Shown: positions 34,230 to 46,770 of the stretch, piece by piece
How the letters are laid out: every line of letters starts with the position of its first letter
Numbering within the stretch: position 1 is the first letter of the stretch
Assembly (NCBI GenBank): GCA_036346355.1
Contig: CM070576.1
Coordinates: forward strand, 11,949,558-12,013,557
DNA length: 64,000 nucleotides
Direction of reading: 5' to 3'
Source of the DNA: Rhipidocladum racemiflorum
Taxonomy: Eukaryota; Streptophyta; Magnoliopsida; Poales; Poaceae
Notes under the pieces: generated by a model
Databases searched by the model: none
What the model was told of the DNA's origin: nothing
Seen by the model: only the letters and a program-made list of their open reading frames with translations
Program-made: the position numbers and the translations under genes

Positions 34230-34485
34230 TTGTCTATGCACGCAAGCCTCTCCCCGCAGCATTGGCATGCCACATTCTTGTCCATCTCGCGGAGGAGGCG
34301 GCCATGCGTCAGATGAAAGAGAAGGCCATGGATGGGTCGCAGCGCGCAACGGCGAGGCGGGTGATGCTGGTGAGGGTGGCCTCGTTGGGCTCGATGTGGA
34401 GGCCTCCATCCCAGAGAAGATCTGGGCATAGGCGGTAGCGCCTTGGGGAGGGTACAGGGCGACCTGCAGGTACACGATGGGCGCG
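34230..34485 (-). pseudogene. PRORP-like PPR region and zinc motif, captured and rearranged
   Basis: From 34,485 downward the frame reads PIVYLQVALYPPQGATAYAQ then IFSGMEA. After a 1-nt shift at about 34,396 it gives IEPNEATLTSITRLAVARCD and PSMAFSFI, then a TGA. This is a pentatricopeptide repeat like those at the N-terminus of PRORP. Near 34,270-34,232 another frame gives CQCCGERLACID, like the zinc-binding CxxC found between the PPR and nuclease domains. In intact proteins these two lie roughly a hundred residues apart, so internal sequence has been lost. Start codon and first 16 codons lie beyond gypsy D at 54,355-54,312. Confidence 0.6.
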
Positions 34486-36809
34486 TGTCGGGACCCGAAT
34501 CTGCAAATCCGAACCCTCTGTGTATTCAGCACTAGTCCAGGAACGCGCTAGTGCACACAGTCTCAACATTGGTAAATATCACAATCATACCACTCGATAC
34601 TAATAAAGTACTTTAATTAGATAATCAAACTGGTTGCTTGACCTTAAGGTCAAGTTACAAATATACGCCTCGCAGGGCAAAACTTATTAAAAGAGAAATA
34701 TTAGCAGCGAAAAAATAAGATAACATCGTGGCGCCATTCAGTATACCACAGGCAACTGACTGGGACTCGATTCCTAGTTAGACGGTTCCTCTTGGAGCTC
34801 CTCCTCCAAAGCTGGTGTAGTCTCCTCTTCAACTGGTGTTGTATTGCGGCAATGGTGAGTACTTGGTACTCAGCAAGTCATGCACAGAATGCAACTAATA
34901 TACTATATGCATGGCTTAATACAAAGGAATAGCTCAAGGTTTGTTTGCAGTAAACAGCATTTTAACAAGTATCATAAGTAGATTCGAAAGCAGTAGAACA
35001 AGTAAAGCATAAATAACTTTTCCAGGAGTTTAATAAACATCTTTCCCATTCCTAATCCACATTTCCATCAAAACCAAACCCAACCTTTCAAGTCCAAGTT
35101 GTTTTCATGAAAGTCTAACCCTTAACTGTAATCCCCGAGCAATGTCCAATACCGCGGACACGGCTATTCGAATAGATTTTACACTCTGCAGAGGTTATGC
35201 ACTTTCCCACAAGATACCGTCAAACACCACAAAGGCGAGTTTCCGTAACAAAGTCTTTCGGAAACCTCTAACAGTACAAGTGGTCCTCTCCGGTGATTGC
35301 ACACTAACCCTTCCCTTAGCGAAGGCGAAGTTTAGGCCAATCCACCGTTAGATGGGTACCTGGCCGTAGCCCCGGTACGCTCCCCCGTACAACTACACAA
35401 GGTATAGTTGACACCCAGAGGTCCCACAGGTACGTTATTAGCAACTTAATCAACTAGGTCCGTCCCATTATGGACATGTGGTTGCAAGATTGACTCAGTT
35501 CAAAGGCTTGCAAGGTTAAGTCCTTAGGGTGACCAGGGCAAGACTACCCGAAGAACCAACACAACGTTCCCGGTGCCACAACTGGCCCACCCGATCATTC
35601 TTGCCACATGCCCCAGTCAAAAACTATTTATCAAACCCCAGTTGATTACCATGCACCACGTGCCTTCAACATCACAACACATGATACCTTTCCAAAACAG
35701 GTTCAATATATCATTAAGTCAACATTAACATTTGATTGTCCAAAATCATGTCATGGGCACGTAGCAGGTCTAAGCAATATACTACAACGGTCTAAATTCC
35801 CATGTTGGCAATTTAATAATGTCCAACTATTTAAACCTCAACGAGGGTGACAAGGGATCATGGCACATAATTAATTAACCAAGGTGTCATACATCAATTA
35901 GGCATTTATCTAATTCCCATAATTAAATAAAGTATTTTCTAATTAAACTAGCATGCAATACATTGAATCAAAATAGATTTCAAAATGGGATCAACATGGT
36001 CAAAGCACAACTTGCCTTCAAAATGTACTTGCTCTTGGTCCTGAGCTGGCTCCTGGGTCAACACTTCTCCCTCGAAGCCTTCGGGCACTTCAACGTCTAC
36101 TCGTAAAGCGTGCAAATAGCAATAAATAAATAAACAGTAGACAAAAAGTGTCCAAACATCCAAATAAAGTTCACAAATAGAAAGAGCATAATTTTATGAA
36201 TTTTTAGAAACTGGAATCGTCAAATTCGGAGTTGAATTGCAAAAGTTATAAGTATTTAAAGTTTAATTAATCAATTAAATAATATTACAGAGAAAAACTT
36301 TAGTCCAAAAATTAAATAAAATTCATCATTAGGTAGATCTCAATTTTATACAAATTTATAAATTTGAATCACTTAAATCGGAGTTCAAACGCAAAAGTTA
36401 TAAGCGTTTGAAGTTTGAAACAAATTCTGAAATCAATTATTCAAATTAATAAATCATTTTATTTTTCGGAAATTCATTTATTGCGTCAGCAAGGACACGT
36501 GTCAGCACCTGATTGGGTGGCTGACGTCAGCCGGTCCATGGACGTGGTCCATGGTTTGGCTCGGTCCACCGTGGACTCGGTCCACAGACGCGTGGATCGA
36601 TAGGTGGGACCCATCGGTGACGCCACGGTGGCGTCACCAAGACTGGGTGGCCCGACATGCGGGCCTGCCATGAAGTCAGCGTGACATCATGTTGCGGTCA
36701 CTGACACGCGGGCCCGGCGTGTCAGACTCTCACGCGCGTGAGTGCACTGGCCGCGCTGACCGCGACGGTCAGCCTTCTGGACGCGTGGCTTGATCTCGGC
36801 CATTGATTT
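34486..36809 (-). repeat. 3' LTR of element D, part 1 (interrupted by element C)
   Basis: Matches 50,833 to about 53,161 with few differences. In the element's orientation this is the downstream portion of the LTR as displayed; it continues at 43,918. Confidence 0.9.
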
Positions 36810-39285
36810 TGTAACACCCCAGCTTCTACTAAGCCCAGAATGTCACCAAACATAGACAATAACACGTTTAATACCATAGTTTAAGGTAAATTACAACAGG
36901 TAATCACTTAGAATAATTGAAAATTTTGACAGCATCTCCTTTGTTTATGCATGAAACTTAACAACATAACATCATATCAATATGTAGGACAAACAAGATC
37001 TCCATACGCAGCGATAATGATAGCTAATCATCAACTAAAACATCAATAAGCATCGCTAGCAAAAGAATACGCATCAATTTAAGTCTAGGAAGATATAACA
37101 ATTCACTCCATAGCCCCACATGATACACATGAGGGAAACAACCAAACATAAAGACCATACACTAATGATTATTGTAATACTTATTGCCGTGTCTCCAAAC
37201 CAGGTGAATTAGCTAGATTATGAAACTACGTGGAGGAGTGTAGCTAAATCCCTTTCCCCCGCGCCGATTTCATGGTACCTAAAGAAACAAACAACGAAAA
37301 CACAAGCGTGAGTTCATAACTCAGCAAAGTGTATTGTAATGGATCAACAAGGATCAAGACAACAAACCATCATCCCAGTCTCCACAGTTATATCACAACA
37401 CATCATACTTAACATTATATACACCCTTTAAAACAACATGATAATCATCTCATGAGCATCTCATGAGTACTCTCATCATCATCTCATAAACTTCTTCATT
37501 TATGTATATCATTCATGCAATGCAATGCACATGTCTCCTGGAATTCTCATACCGGTATGGTTGAGTGCACACCCGTCGGCATGCACCCTTTTCCCCCTTC
37601 CATCCCGAAGATGGAGGGTGCCTATCACTCGCTTCCAATCACCTCGGTGATGGAATCACGAGGTAGGACTTACTCAAACGAATAGCCCCGGACTAGTCAT
37701 AACTGTTCTCACCGACCCTACCGGAATAGTTATGACTTATCTCACCGGCCGGCCATGAAAATATGCCATGTATGCAAAATGGACAGCAACGTATACAAAA
37801 ATAGAAATATTGCATATCAACATATGGCATCTCAACATGTAAGACCGTAATCAACAATCGATGGTAACCGTTCAAAACATGGCATGTGAATCATTTGTCA
37901 ACAACAAGCATTTTTAATCATAGCATGAGGACACCATATCATCGACAACATTTAAATCATGGCCTAAGGACATCCTATCAATTATAACATGTAATTCATG
38001 GCAAGACAACATGTTATCTATTCCAAATACTATCAAGCAATTCTAGCAACACGTATAGCATACAATCCACGCAACACACTTGCCTTCAACCACGGGCAAC
38101 GGAGTGACGAGAGGTTGAGGGCACTCCCGGAGGCACACCACCTGCAAACACGTGCCACACACTCAAATCGAGTCCACAAAACAGCACACATATAAATCCC
38201 ACTACCCGACTTCGCTTACAACTCCTAAGATCAGAAAATAGCAAATCTGTCCCTTCGGGACAGCAGCCTTCCAATGGGCATAACTTCAGTTCTAGGACTC
38301 CAAATTGAATAAACAAGTACATCCCCGCGTAGCTTAGGAAATTTCCCAACTATTTCTAGTTATAGGGAAAGACTAATTCGGATTCTAATGTTGTTTAATC
38401 TACAAAATTCCGTGATCTATTCCAATCACGTCATAGATTTTAACACGATCGGTAAAACGGTCATAACATTTAAACGGCTGATCGGAATTTAACGTTCTTT
38501 ATGTCCACGGAAAGATAATTAAATTACCTACAATTTCTTCAACGTCCGTACGACCAGATTCCAATTCTAAATTGGCGAAAACGCCTGCCCTAGTTCGGGT
38601 TCCCAATCTGCCCGAACAGAACGTGAATATAATCCAAGTTTTTCATCAATTCTACCCCATGGCAGCACCTCCCTTGATCTAAAAACATGGTAATCCCCCT
38701 CTACAGCAGCAAGAGACCTACCCCCAAGGATCCCCCCATTACCTTCTTGGAGAATCACCAATCGACGATCAAACCTTCGCGTTCCTCCCCCGACTTCCTT
38801 CCACGCGCCGTTTCCACCAATCCTCCTCGTCGCAGCCCCTCCCAACAGCTTGGACAGCGCCTAGGCAGCGAGGAGGAGACCTTGGGATGCGCCCACAAGG
38901 GAGGAGAGGGGTGGGGCGGCAGCACCTAGGGAAGGGGGCGGTTGGGAAGGGACAGGAGAGGTGAGGGGAGATGAGGGGAAGTGGGGAATGAGGGGAGAGG
39001 GGATGGGGGGGGCGACGCATGGGGGTGGGGAGTGCTAGGTCAGCAGGGTTTTCTGCCCCCCCCTCACCCCCACATGGGCCAAGTGAATCCCACCATCCGG
39101 CCCACGAAGATTCCCTCAAGCCCAACACCTCCCCGGAGCGGCCCAAACGCCCGAAAACGGCCCGAAACGCGTTAAAACGTGAAATCTCAGGGTTTTAGTT
39201 GCAAAATCCCCAACTTATCCCATTTTACCACATTTTATAACCTATTATCACAAATTATAAAGTCTCGGCATTCCATAGTATCACA
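36810..39285 (-). repeat. Left LTR of element C (correct 3' LTR of its pol)
   Basis: 2476 bp; in minus orientation TGTGATACTATGG ... GGGTGTTACA. Preceded in that orientation by the polypurine tract at 39,286-39,301. It is an inverted copy of 41,497-43,912. Confidence 0.93.
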
Positions 39286-39301
39286 TTCTACCCCCCTTCA
39301 A
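39286..39301 (-). other. Polypurine tract of element C
   Basis: TTGAAGGGGGGTAGAA on the minus strand, immediately before the LTR start TGTGATAC. Confidence 0.88.
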
Positions 39302-39360
39302 TAGGATTCGACCTCGAATCCAAGACACATCACTAAGCAACCCAGCAAAGCAAAAGTTAG

Positions 39361-40746
39361 CTAGATATTGCAACCCATACCTGATGTAAAAAGCTCAGGA
39401 TACTGCTCGCGCATGCGAGACTCCAGCTCCCAAGTTGCTTCCCACTCAGATTGGTGCGACCACAATATTTTAACAAATTTAAGTGTCCTATTCTTCAGTA
39501 CTCGCTCTGAGTTCTCCAGGATCCTCACAGGATGGGACTCAAAGGTAAGGTTCTGCTCAATCACTAGTGGCTCTAACAGAACCACCAACTCTGGATCATG
39601 CAGGTATTTCCTCAACATGGAAACATGAAACACATTGTGAACTCCTTGCATCGATTCTGGTAACTCCAAGCGGTAAGCCAACTTACCAACTCGAGCCAAA
39701 ATAGGAAATGGCCCAACATACCTCGGGCTAAGCTTTCCTTTGGTACCAAAACGTACCACACCCTTTGTGGGAGACACTCGCAAGAGCACACTATCACCCA
39801 CCTCAAACTCTAAATCCCGCCTTCTCACATCAGCATAACTTTTCTGTCTGCTTTGCGCTGCGAGAAGATTTTGTCGTACCTCTACCACACGATCCACTGT
39901 CTGCTGAACCCAGTATGGACCAAGAACTGCTCTTTCTCCCACAGCATCCCAACAAAGTGGCGATCTGCACTTCCGGCCATATAGTACCTCATAAGGAGCA
40001 GCCCGGATGCTGGAATGATAGCTGTTATTGTAAGCAAACTCCGCAAGAGGCAAATGATCCTCCCAGCTACCTTTCCAAGCCATCACACAGGCCCTGAGCA
40101 TGTCTTCCAAAGTCTGGATGGTACGCTCAGACTGCCCATCCGTCTGAGGGTGAAAGGCGGTACTAAGGCGAAGCTGTGTACCCAAAGCACTCTGCAAACT
40201 CTCCCAGAACTTGGAGACGAACTTCGCATCCCGATCAGAAATAATGGTCTTGGGTACACCATGCAGTCTCACAATCTCCCGCACATAGATGGGAGCCAAC
40301 TCGCTCGCTGAATTGGTAGTGCAGATAGGAATGAAATGCGCAGACTTGCTGAGACGATCCACCACAACCCAAACAGCATCCTTCCCTCGTGGAGAACGAG
40401 GTAAACCAACCACAAAATCCATGGAGATGTCATCCCATGGCCACACAGGAATCTCCAATGGCTGCAACAGACCGGCGGGACGCTTATGCTCAGCCTTTAT
40501 CTTCTGACAGATCCCACAAGATGCCACATACTTGGCGATATCAACTCTCATCATTTTCCACCAGAAATTCTTCTTCAAGTCCATGTACATCTTGGTCTCC
40601 CCAGGATGGACCGTGTACGGGGTGCGATGAGCTTCTTTCAGAATGTCTTCTTTCACTTGAGATTTCTGAGGCACGCACAGACGGCCCTGAAACCTCAAAA
40701 CTCCCGCATCATCAACGGTAAAAGTCTCCTGACTTGCCATCCTCAA
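39361..40746 (-). CDS. Integrase of element C (intact ORF)
   Basis: A 461-codon open frame. HHCC zinc end: His40, His47, Cys77, Cys80. DD35E core: Asp110 (SMDFVVGL), Asp171 (IISDRDAKF), Glu207 (QTDGQSERTIQ). Then RYVGPFPIL (GPY/F-like) and a C-terminal chromodomain-like module (SEWEATWELESRMREQYPEL). The ORF lacks its own start signal: it is the 3' part of a polyprotein, entered from 40,999 after a frameshift at about 40,740, so the first Met is nominal. Same family as element B. Confidence 0.9.
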   Translation of the reverse strand: MRMASQETFTVDDAGVLRFQGRLCVPQKSQVKEDILKEAHRTPYTVHPGETKMYMDLKKNFWWKMMRVDIAKYVASCGICQKIKAEHKRPAGLLQPLEIPVWPWDDISMDFVVGLPRSPRGKDAVWVVVDRLSKSAHFIPICTTNSASELAPIYVREIVRLHGVPKTIISDRDAKFVSKFWESLQSALGTQLRLSTAFHPQTDGQSERTIQTLEDMLRACVMAWKGSWEDHLPLAEFAYNNSYHSSIRAAPYEVLYGRKCRSPLCWDAVGERAVLGPYWVQQTVDRVVEVRQNLLAAQSRQKSYADVRRRDLEFEVGDSVLLRVSPTKGVVRFGTKGKLSPRYVGPFPILARVGKLAYRLELPESMQGVHNVFHVSMLRKYLHDPELVVLLEPLVIEQNLTFESHPVRILENSERVLKNRTLKFVKILWSHQSEWEATWELESRMREQYPELFTSGMGCNI

Positions 40747-41487
40747 GGTGTTTCCTCACCTGCTGGAGCAAACGGTCATGCTGTTGTGCCTCCCGCACAC
40801 GCTCGGGAATTGCTGACTCAAGAATCAATTGAGTTTTAGCTTGCACGGTCCCCGCAAAGCAGTAGGAGACCCCCAAACGCTCAAAATCAGCAACAAGACA
40901 ATCAACAACAGGGGGCATTGTCTTGCGACTGAGAGCGTCGGCCACCACATTTGCCTTTCCCGGATGATACTGGATTGTGAGGTCATAATCCTTTATCAAT
41001 TCTAGTCACCTCCTCTGCCTCAAGTTCAAATCTTTCTGGGTAAAGATGTATTTGTGGCTCTTGTGATCAGTGAAAATGTCACAAGACTCGCCATACAGGT
41101 AATGCCTCCATATCTTCAATGCAAACACCACAGCGGCTAGCTCAAGATCATGCGTGGGATAGTTTTGCTCATGCTTTTTCAGCTGCCTCGATGCATAAGC
41201 AATCACCTTGCCATCTTGCATGAGCACACAACCAAGTCCCAAACGCGAAGCATCAGAATAAACAGTGAAGCGCTTCCCCGGCTCGGGAAGGGTAAGAACA
41301 GGAGCAGTCACTAACTTCTCCTTCAAAGTGCAGAAACTGTGCTCACACTCTGAAGTCCATTGGAATTTCATCCCCTTCTGAGTCAGCTGCGAAAGTGGCT
41401 TGGCAATGATAGAGAAATCCTGCACAAAATGCCGATAGTAGCCAGCCAACCCAAGGAAACTACGCACCTCTTTGACATTGGAAGGCT
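40712..41487 (-). pseudogene. RT C-terminus and RNase H of element C, truncated
   Basis: Begins abruptly at about 41,487 with PSNVKE then RSFLGLAGYYRHFVQDF (RT connection), then FTVYSDASRLGLGCVLMQ, YASRQLKKHEQNYPTHDLEL, YGESCDIFTDHKSHKYIF (RNase H). A TGA at 41006-41008 replaces Trp in RQRRW; the frame continues as LELIKDYDLTIQYHPGKANV to about 40,712. Upstream RT, protease and gag are absent; the next bases belong to the inverted LTR after a filler of about 9 bp (41,488-41,496). Confidence 0.88.
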
Positions 41488-41496
41488 ACAACCCAA

Positions 41497-43912
41497 GTGA
41501 TACTATGGAATGTCGAGACTTTATAATTTGTGATAATAGGTTATAAAATGTGGTAAAATGGGATAAGTTGGGGATTTTGCAACTAAAACCCTGAGATTTC
41601 ACGTTTTAACGCGTTTCGGGCCGTTTTCGGGCGTTTGGGCCGCTCCGGGGAGGTGTTGGGCTTGAGGGAATCTTTGTGGGCCGGATGGTGGGATTCACTT
41701 GGCCCATGTGGGGGTGAGGGGGGCAATAAACCCTGCTGCCCTAGCTCTCCCCACCCCCATGCGCCGCCCCCCCATCCCCTCTCCCCTCATTCCCCACTTC
41801 CCCTCATCTCCCCTCACCTCTCCTGTCCCTTCCCAACCGCCCCCTTCCCTAGGTGCTGCCGCCCCACCCCTCTCCTCCCTTGTGGGCGCATCCCAAGGTC
41901 TCCTCCTCGCTGCCTAGGCACTGTCCAAGCTGTTGGGAGGGGCTGCGACGAGGAGGATTGGTGGAAACGGCGCGTGGAAGGAAGTCGGGGGAGGAACGCG
42001 AAGGTTTGATCGTCGATTGGTGATTCTCCAAGAAGGTAATGGGGGGATCCTCTGGGGTAGGTATCTTGCTTCTGTAGAGGGTATTACCATGTTTTTAGAT
42101 CAAGGGAGGTGCTGCCATGGGGTAGAATTGATGAAAAACTTTGATTGTATTCACGTTCTGTTCGGGCAGATTGGGAACCCGGACTAGGGCAGGCGTTTTC
42201 GCCAATTTAGATTTGGAATCTGGTCATACAGAAGTTTAAGAAATTGTAGGTAATTTAATTATCTTTCCGTGGACATAAAGAACGTTAAATTCCGATCAGC
42301 CGTTTAAAAGTTATGACTGTTTTACCGATCGTGTTAAAATCTGTGACGTGATTGGAATAGATCACGGAATTTTGTAGATTAAACAACATTAGAGTCCGAA
42401 TTAGTCTTTCCCTATAACTAGAAATAGTTGGGAAATTTCCTAAGCTACGCGGGCATGTACTTGTTTAATCAATTTGGAGTCCTAGAACCGAAGTTATGCC
42501 CATTGGAAGGCTGCTATCCCGAAGGGACAGATTTGCTGTTTTCTGATCTTAGGAGTTGTAAGCGAATTCGGGTAGTGGGATTTATATGTGTGCTATTTTG
42601 TGGACTCGATTTGAGTGTGTGGCACGTGTTTGCAGGTGGTGTGCCTCCGGGAGTGCCCTCAACCTCTCGTCACTCCGTTGCCCATGGTTGAAGGCAAGTG
42701 TGTTGCGTGGATTGTATGCTATACGTGTTGCTAGAATTGCTTGATAGTATTTGGAATAGATAACATGTTGTCTTGCCATGAATTACATGTTATAATTGAT
42801 AGGATGTCCTTAGGCCATGATTTAAATGTTGTCGATGATATGGTGTCCTCATGCTATGATTAAAAATGCTTGTTGTTGACAAATGATTCACATGCCATGT
42901 TTTGAACGGTTACCGTCGATTGTTGATTACGGTCTTACATGTTTAGATGCCATATGTTGATATGCAATATTTCTATTTATGTATACGTTGCTGTCCATTT
43001 TGCATACATGGCATATTTTCATGGCCGGCCGGTGAGATAAGTCATAACTATTCCGGTAGGGTCGGTGAGAACAGTTATGACTAGTCCGGGGCTATTCGTT
43101 TGAGTAAGTCCTACCTCGTGATTCCATCACCGAGGTGATTGAAAGCGAGTGATAGGCACCCTCCATCTTCGGGATGGAAGGGGGAAAAGAGTGCATGCCG
43201 ACGGGTGTGCACTCAACCATACCGGTATGAGAATTCCAGGAGACATGTGCATTGCATTGCATGAATGATATACATAAATGAAGAAGTTTATGAGATGATG
43301 ATCAGAGTACTCATGAGATGCTCATGAGATGATTATCACGTTGTTTTAAAGGGTGTATATAATGTTAAATATGATGTGTTGTGATATAACTGTGGAGACT
43401 GGGATGATGGTTTGTTGTCTTGATCCTTGTTGATCCATTACAATACACTTTGCTGAGTTATGAACTCACGCTTGTGTTTTCGTTGTTTGTTTCTTTAGGT
43501 ACCATGAAATCGGCGCGGGGGAAAGGGAGACACGGCAATAAGTATTACAATAATCATTAGTGTATGGTCTTTATGTTTGGTTGTTTCCCTCATGTGTATC
43601 ATGTGGGGCTATGGAGTGAATTGTTATATCTTCCTAGACTTAAATTGATGCGTATTCTTTTGCTAGCGATGCTTATTGATGTTTTAGTTGATGATTAGCT
43701 ATCATTATCGCTGCGTATGGAGATCTTGTTTGTCCTACATATTGATATGATGTTATGTTGTTAAGTTTCATGCATAAACAAAGGAGATGCTGTCAAAATT
43801 TTCAATTATTATAAATGATTACCTGCTGTAATTTACCTTAAACTATGGTATTAAACGTGTTATGGTCTATGTTTGGTGACATTCTGGGCTTAGTAGAAGC
43901 TGGGGTGTTACA
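41497..43912 (+). repeat. Right LTR of element C, opposite orientation
   Basis: 2416 bp, GTGATACTATGG ... GGGTGTTACA on the plus strand; the first T of the LTR is missing. It carries the hairpin CCCTCCATC-TTCGG-GATGG at about 43,158-43,181, whose inverted partner is at about 37,594-37,618. Confidence 0.93.
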
Positions 43913-43917
43913 GATTT

Positions 43918-45073
43918 GAAAATCAACGGCCCAGATTGGATCTGGCTTTCACGCGTTTGGGTTAACGCGGTCAATTCGGACCGTTGGATCTAGATCCTAC
44001 GGTTGAGATCCAATCTAACGCGGCTAACGCTAACCGTACGATCTAGATCTAATGGCTGAGATTGGATCTGGGGTTTGGAACGGGATCTCACCGGCGGGAT
44101 GACGTGGCGTGATCTGGACCGTGCGATGGAGATCCAACAGCTCACAGTGCTCACGAACGGCGATGGCGACACGGCGGAGCAGAGGCCACCGGAGATGAAG
44201 ACGACGACGAGCCCGACGGCGCTTCGGGGTCTCTCCAGTGGAGTGAGACGTACCCACGGGTGCGCCTTGGCTTGGGGGTCCCGGAGCTGGGTTCAGTTGC
44301 GGCGGAAGACGGCGTACGGCGGCGGGGCGAAGCAAAAATAGCGGCGGAGGCCTCACCAACTACGGTGAGCAATAGCGGGAGGACGGCGGGGGCTAGGGCT
44401 ACGGCACGTGGGGCAATCGATGGACGAGGCTAGGGCGAACCTCGGGCACGCATCCGGGCATTAAATACCTGCCCGGACGCCGAGATCCCCGAGGAATCCG
44501 TGACGGAGCCGGTACGGGCGGCGGAGTCCGTCTCGGACACGGCGAGGCGACGTGGCTTAATCTCAGCCGTCCACGTGGCACGATGGATGGCCGGGATCGC
44601 TCGGGTGCGGCCGTGGTCTCACGTGGGTTGATCCTGACCGTTGGATCTTGATCCAACGGTTCGGATCTGATCTGGGTTAGGGTTGGGTTCGGTCGAGTCG
44701 GCTGGCTCGAGTCGGACTCGAGTCCGACTCGGATTCCAACTCGGTCGGATGGACAGTACTCGACCCGATTTGATTTTTCCAGCGATTTAATAATCCAATT
44801 AATTCCCAGAAATTCATTTAATTCTTTAAAAATAGTAAAATACTCAGAAAAATTCCAGAAAAATTCTGGAAAATATTTTGGATCATTTTGGACTCAAATA
44901 AAATATTTCCAACAAAAATTTATTTGCAAAGTTAAATTCTTTAATTATTTCAAAATAGAATAAATTCAAATAAATTCCAAATAAATCCAAATAAATTCCA
45001 GAAAATTCCAAAAAATGACCAAGGTGCCAAATCACACATGAATTTAAGAAAAGCAAAATTTTGGGGTGTTACA
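43918..45073 (-). repeat. 3' LTR of element D, part 2
   Basis: Continues the LTR after element C and matches 53,162-54,306. Ends GGGTGTTACA at 45,073. Rich in CCGTTGGATC palindromes. Confidence 0.9.
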
Positions 45074-45090
45074 AACCTCCCCCCTAAACA
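45074..45090 (-). other. Polypurine tract of element D
   Basis: TTTAGGGGGGAGGTT on the minus strand, abutting the LTR end at 45,073. Confidence 0.88.
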
Positions 45091-45109
45091 GAATCTCGTC
45101 CCCGAGATT

Positions 45110-46768
45110 CAGGGCTTTCTAAGGAAATAGGTTCGAAAACTCTTTCTTCAAATTCTCTTCGCGCTCTCAAGTTGTTTCACTCTCCGCGTGGTTGCTCCAT
45201 TGAACTCTACAGAAACGGGTTGACTTGTTTCTAGTTTCTCGATCCATGGTGTCCAGAATCTTCACGGGGTGCTCCTTGTAAGTTAGATCTTCTTGTAGCT
45301 CAATTGACTCAAGCGGTGTCTGTTCCTCGGGTATTCGGAGACACTTCTTCAGCTGGGACACGTGGAACACGTCATGCACTCCTGCTAATGATTGCGGTAA
45401 CTCTAGCTAGTAAGCAACTTCACCTCTTCGGCTGAGAACCTTGAATGGTACAACATATCTCGGCGTGAGTTTTCCTTTGGCATGGAATCTCTTAACTCCT
45501 CTGAGTGGCGTGACCCTGAGATACACAAAATCTTCTGGTTCAAAACTCAGGTCTCGGCGACGGTTGTCAGCATAACTCTTCTGTCGTGATTGGGCTATCT
45601 TCAATCTCTCCCTGATCATGGCAATCTGTTCTTCGGCTCCTTGGAGAATATCTGGCCCAAAGACACGGCGTTCACCTATCTCGTTCCAATTCAACGGCGT
45701 CCGACAGGGTCGACCGTATAGTGCTTCAAATGGTGACATTTGCAAACTGGCTTGGTAACTATTATTGTTGCTGAACTCAGTGTACGGCAAACTTTTATCC
45801 CAAGAGGTAGCATAAGCCAATGCACACGCTCTTAACATATCCTCCAAAATCTGATTAACTCTTTCGGTTTGCCCATCTGTCTACGGATGATAAGCTGTAC
45901 TGAAGTTCAAACGGGTTCCCATGGCTTCATGTAGTTTATTCCAGAATCTTGAGGTAAACTGGGTACCTCTGTCCGATACAATTTTCTTCGGCACTCCGTG
46001 CAAACAGACGATCCTGGTCATATACAATTCAGCTAACTTGTCTCCCGAGTAAGTGGTCTTCACTGGAATAAAATGGGCGACCTTAGTCAAGCGGTCTATT
46101 ATGACCCATATGGAGTCATAACCTCCTTGAGTTTTCGGCAAACCTGTAATGAAGTCCATTCCGATTTCCTCCCATTTCCACTCTGGTATCTTCAACGGCT
46201 GTAGCAATCCTACTGGTCTCTGATGCATTGCTTTGACTCTCTGGCATATGTCGCACAATGCAACATGCTCGGCAACTTCACGCTTCATGCTCGGCCACCA
46301 GAATCTCTCCTTCAAATCTTGATACATCTTGGCGCTTCCAGGATGAATGGAATACTTTGAGTCATGGGCTTCTTCTAAAATCAACTGCTTCAGCTCCTTC
46401 TTGTTTGGCACACAGATTCGATCCTGCATCCATAACGTGCCTTGTTCATCCAACTTGAAGTCCTTTGCCTTGCCTTCATCCATCTTGGACTTGATCTTGC
46501 GGATCTTGTCATCATCCTCTTGTCCTTCTCGGATCTGATCCTCCAGGGTAGGCTTCACTTCCAATGCTGCCAAGAATCCTTCTGGTACGACTTCAATCTG
46601 CATTCTCTGGAAATCCTCACATAGCTCCTCCTGACTTGTGGCTAACAACATGTTCACAGTATGGCTCTTCTGACTCAGAGCATCGGCAACTACGTTGGCC
46701 TTCCCGGGATGGTAATGGATTCCAACATTGTAGTCCTTGATCAACTCTAACCATCTCCTCTGCCTCAT
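45110..46768 (-). pseudogene. RNase H end and integrase of element D
   Basis: From 46,768: RQRRWLELIKDYNVGIHYHP, then the integrase zinc end (HDSKYSIHPGSAKM, CDICQRVKA), GMDFITGL, VSDRGTQF and DGQTERVNQ. A TAG at 45881-45883 (Gln codon in HPQTDG) falls just before the catalytic Glu, and another at 45407-45409 precedes the LELP of the C-terminal part. The chromodomain-like tail (KSTRFCRVQWSNHAESETT) is stopped at about 45,167. Catalytic residues are otherwise retained. Confidence 0.9.
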
Positions 46769-46770
46769 GT

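Larger units (their letters stand above)
36810..43912 (-). mobile_element. Ty3/gypsy element C with inverted LTRs
   Basis: Flanked by GATTT (36,805-36,809 and 43,913-43,917). The uninterrupted target is visible in the other LTR of D at about 53,157. Left end TGTAACACCCC and right end GGGGTGTTACA are both the U5 end of the same LTR: left LTR (36,810-39,285) is reverse-complement, right LTR (41,497-43,912) is forward. Between them a 2.2-kb minus-strand pol remnant lacks PBS, gag, protease and the RT core. Confidence 0.93.

Noticed and set aside
34138..34438. Plus-strand ORFs opposite the PRORP-like exon
   Set aside because: The minus strand carries the PPR-like and zinc motifs, the initiating ATG at 54,355 and the matching exon; the plus frames show no family pattern.
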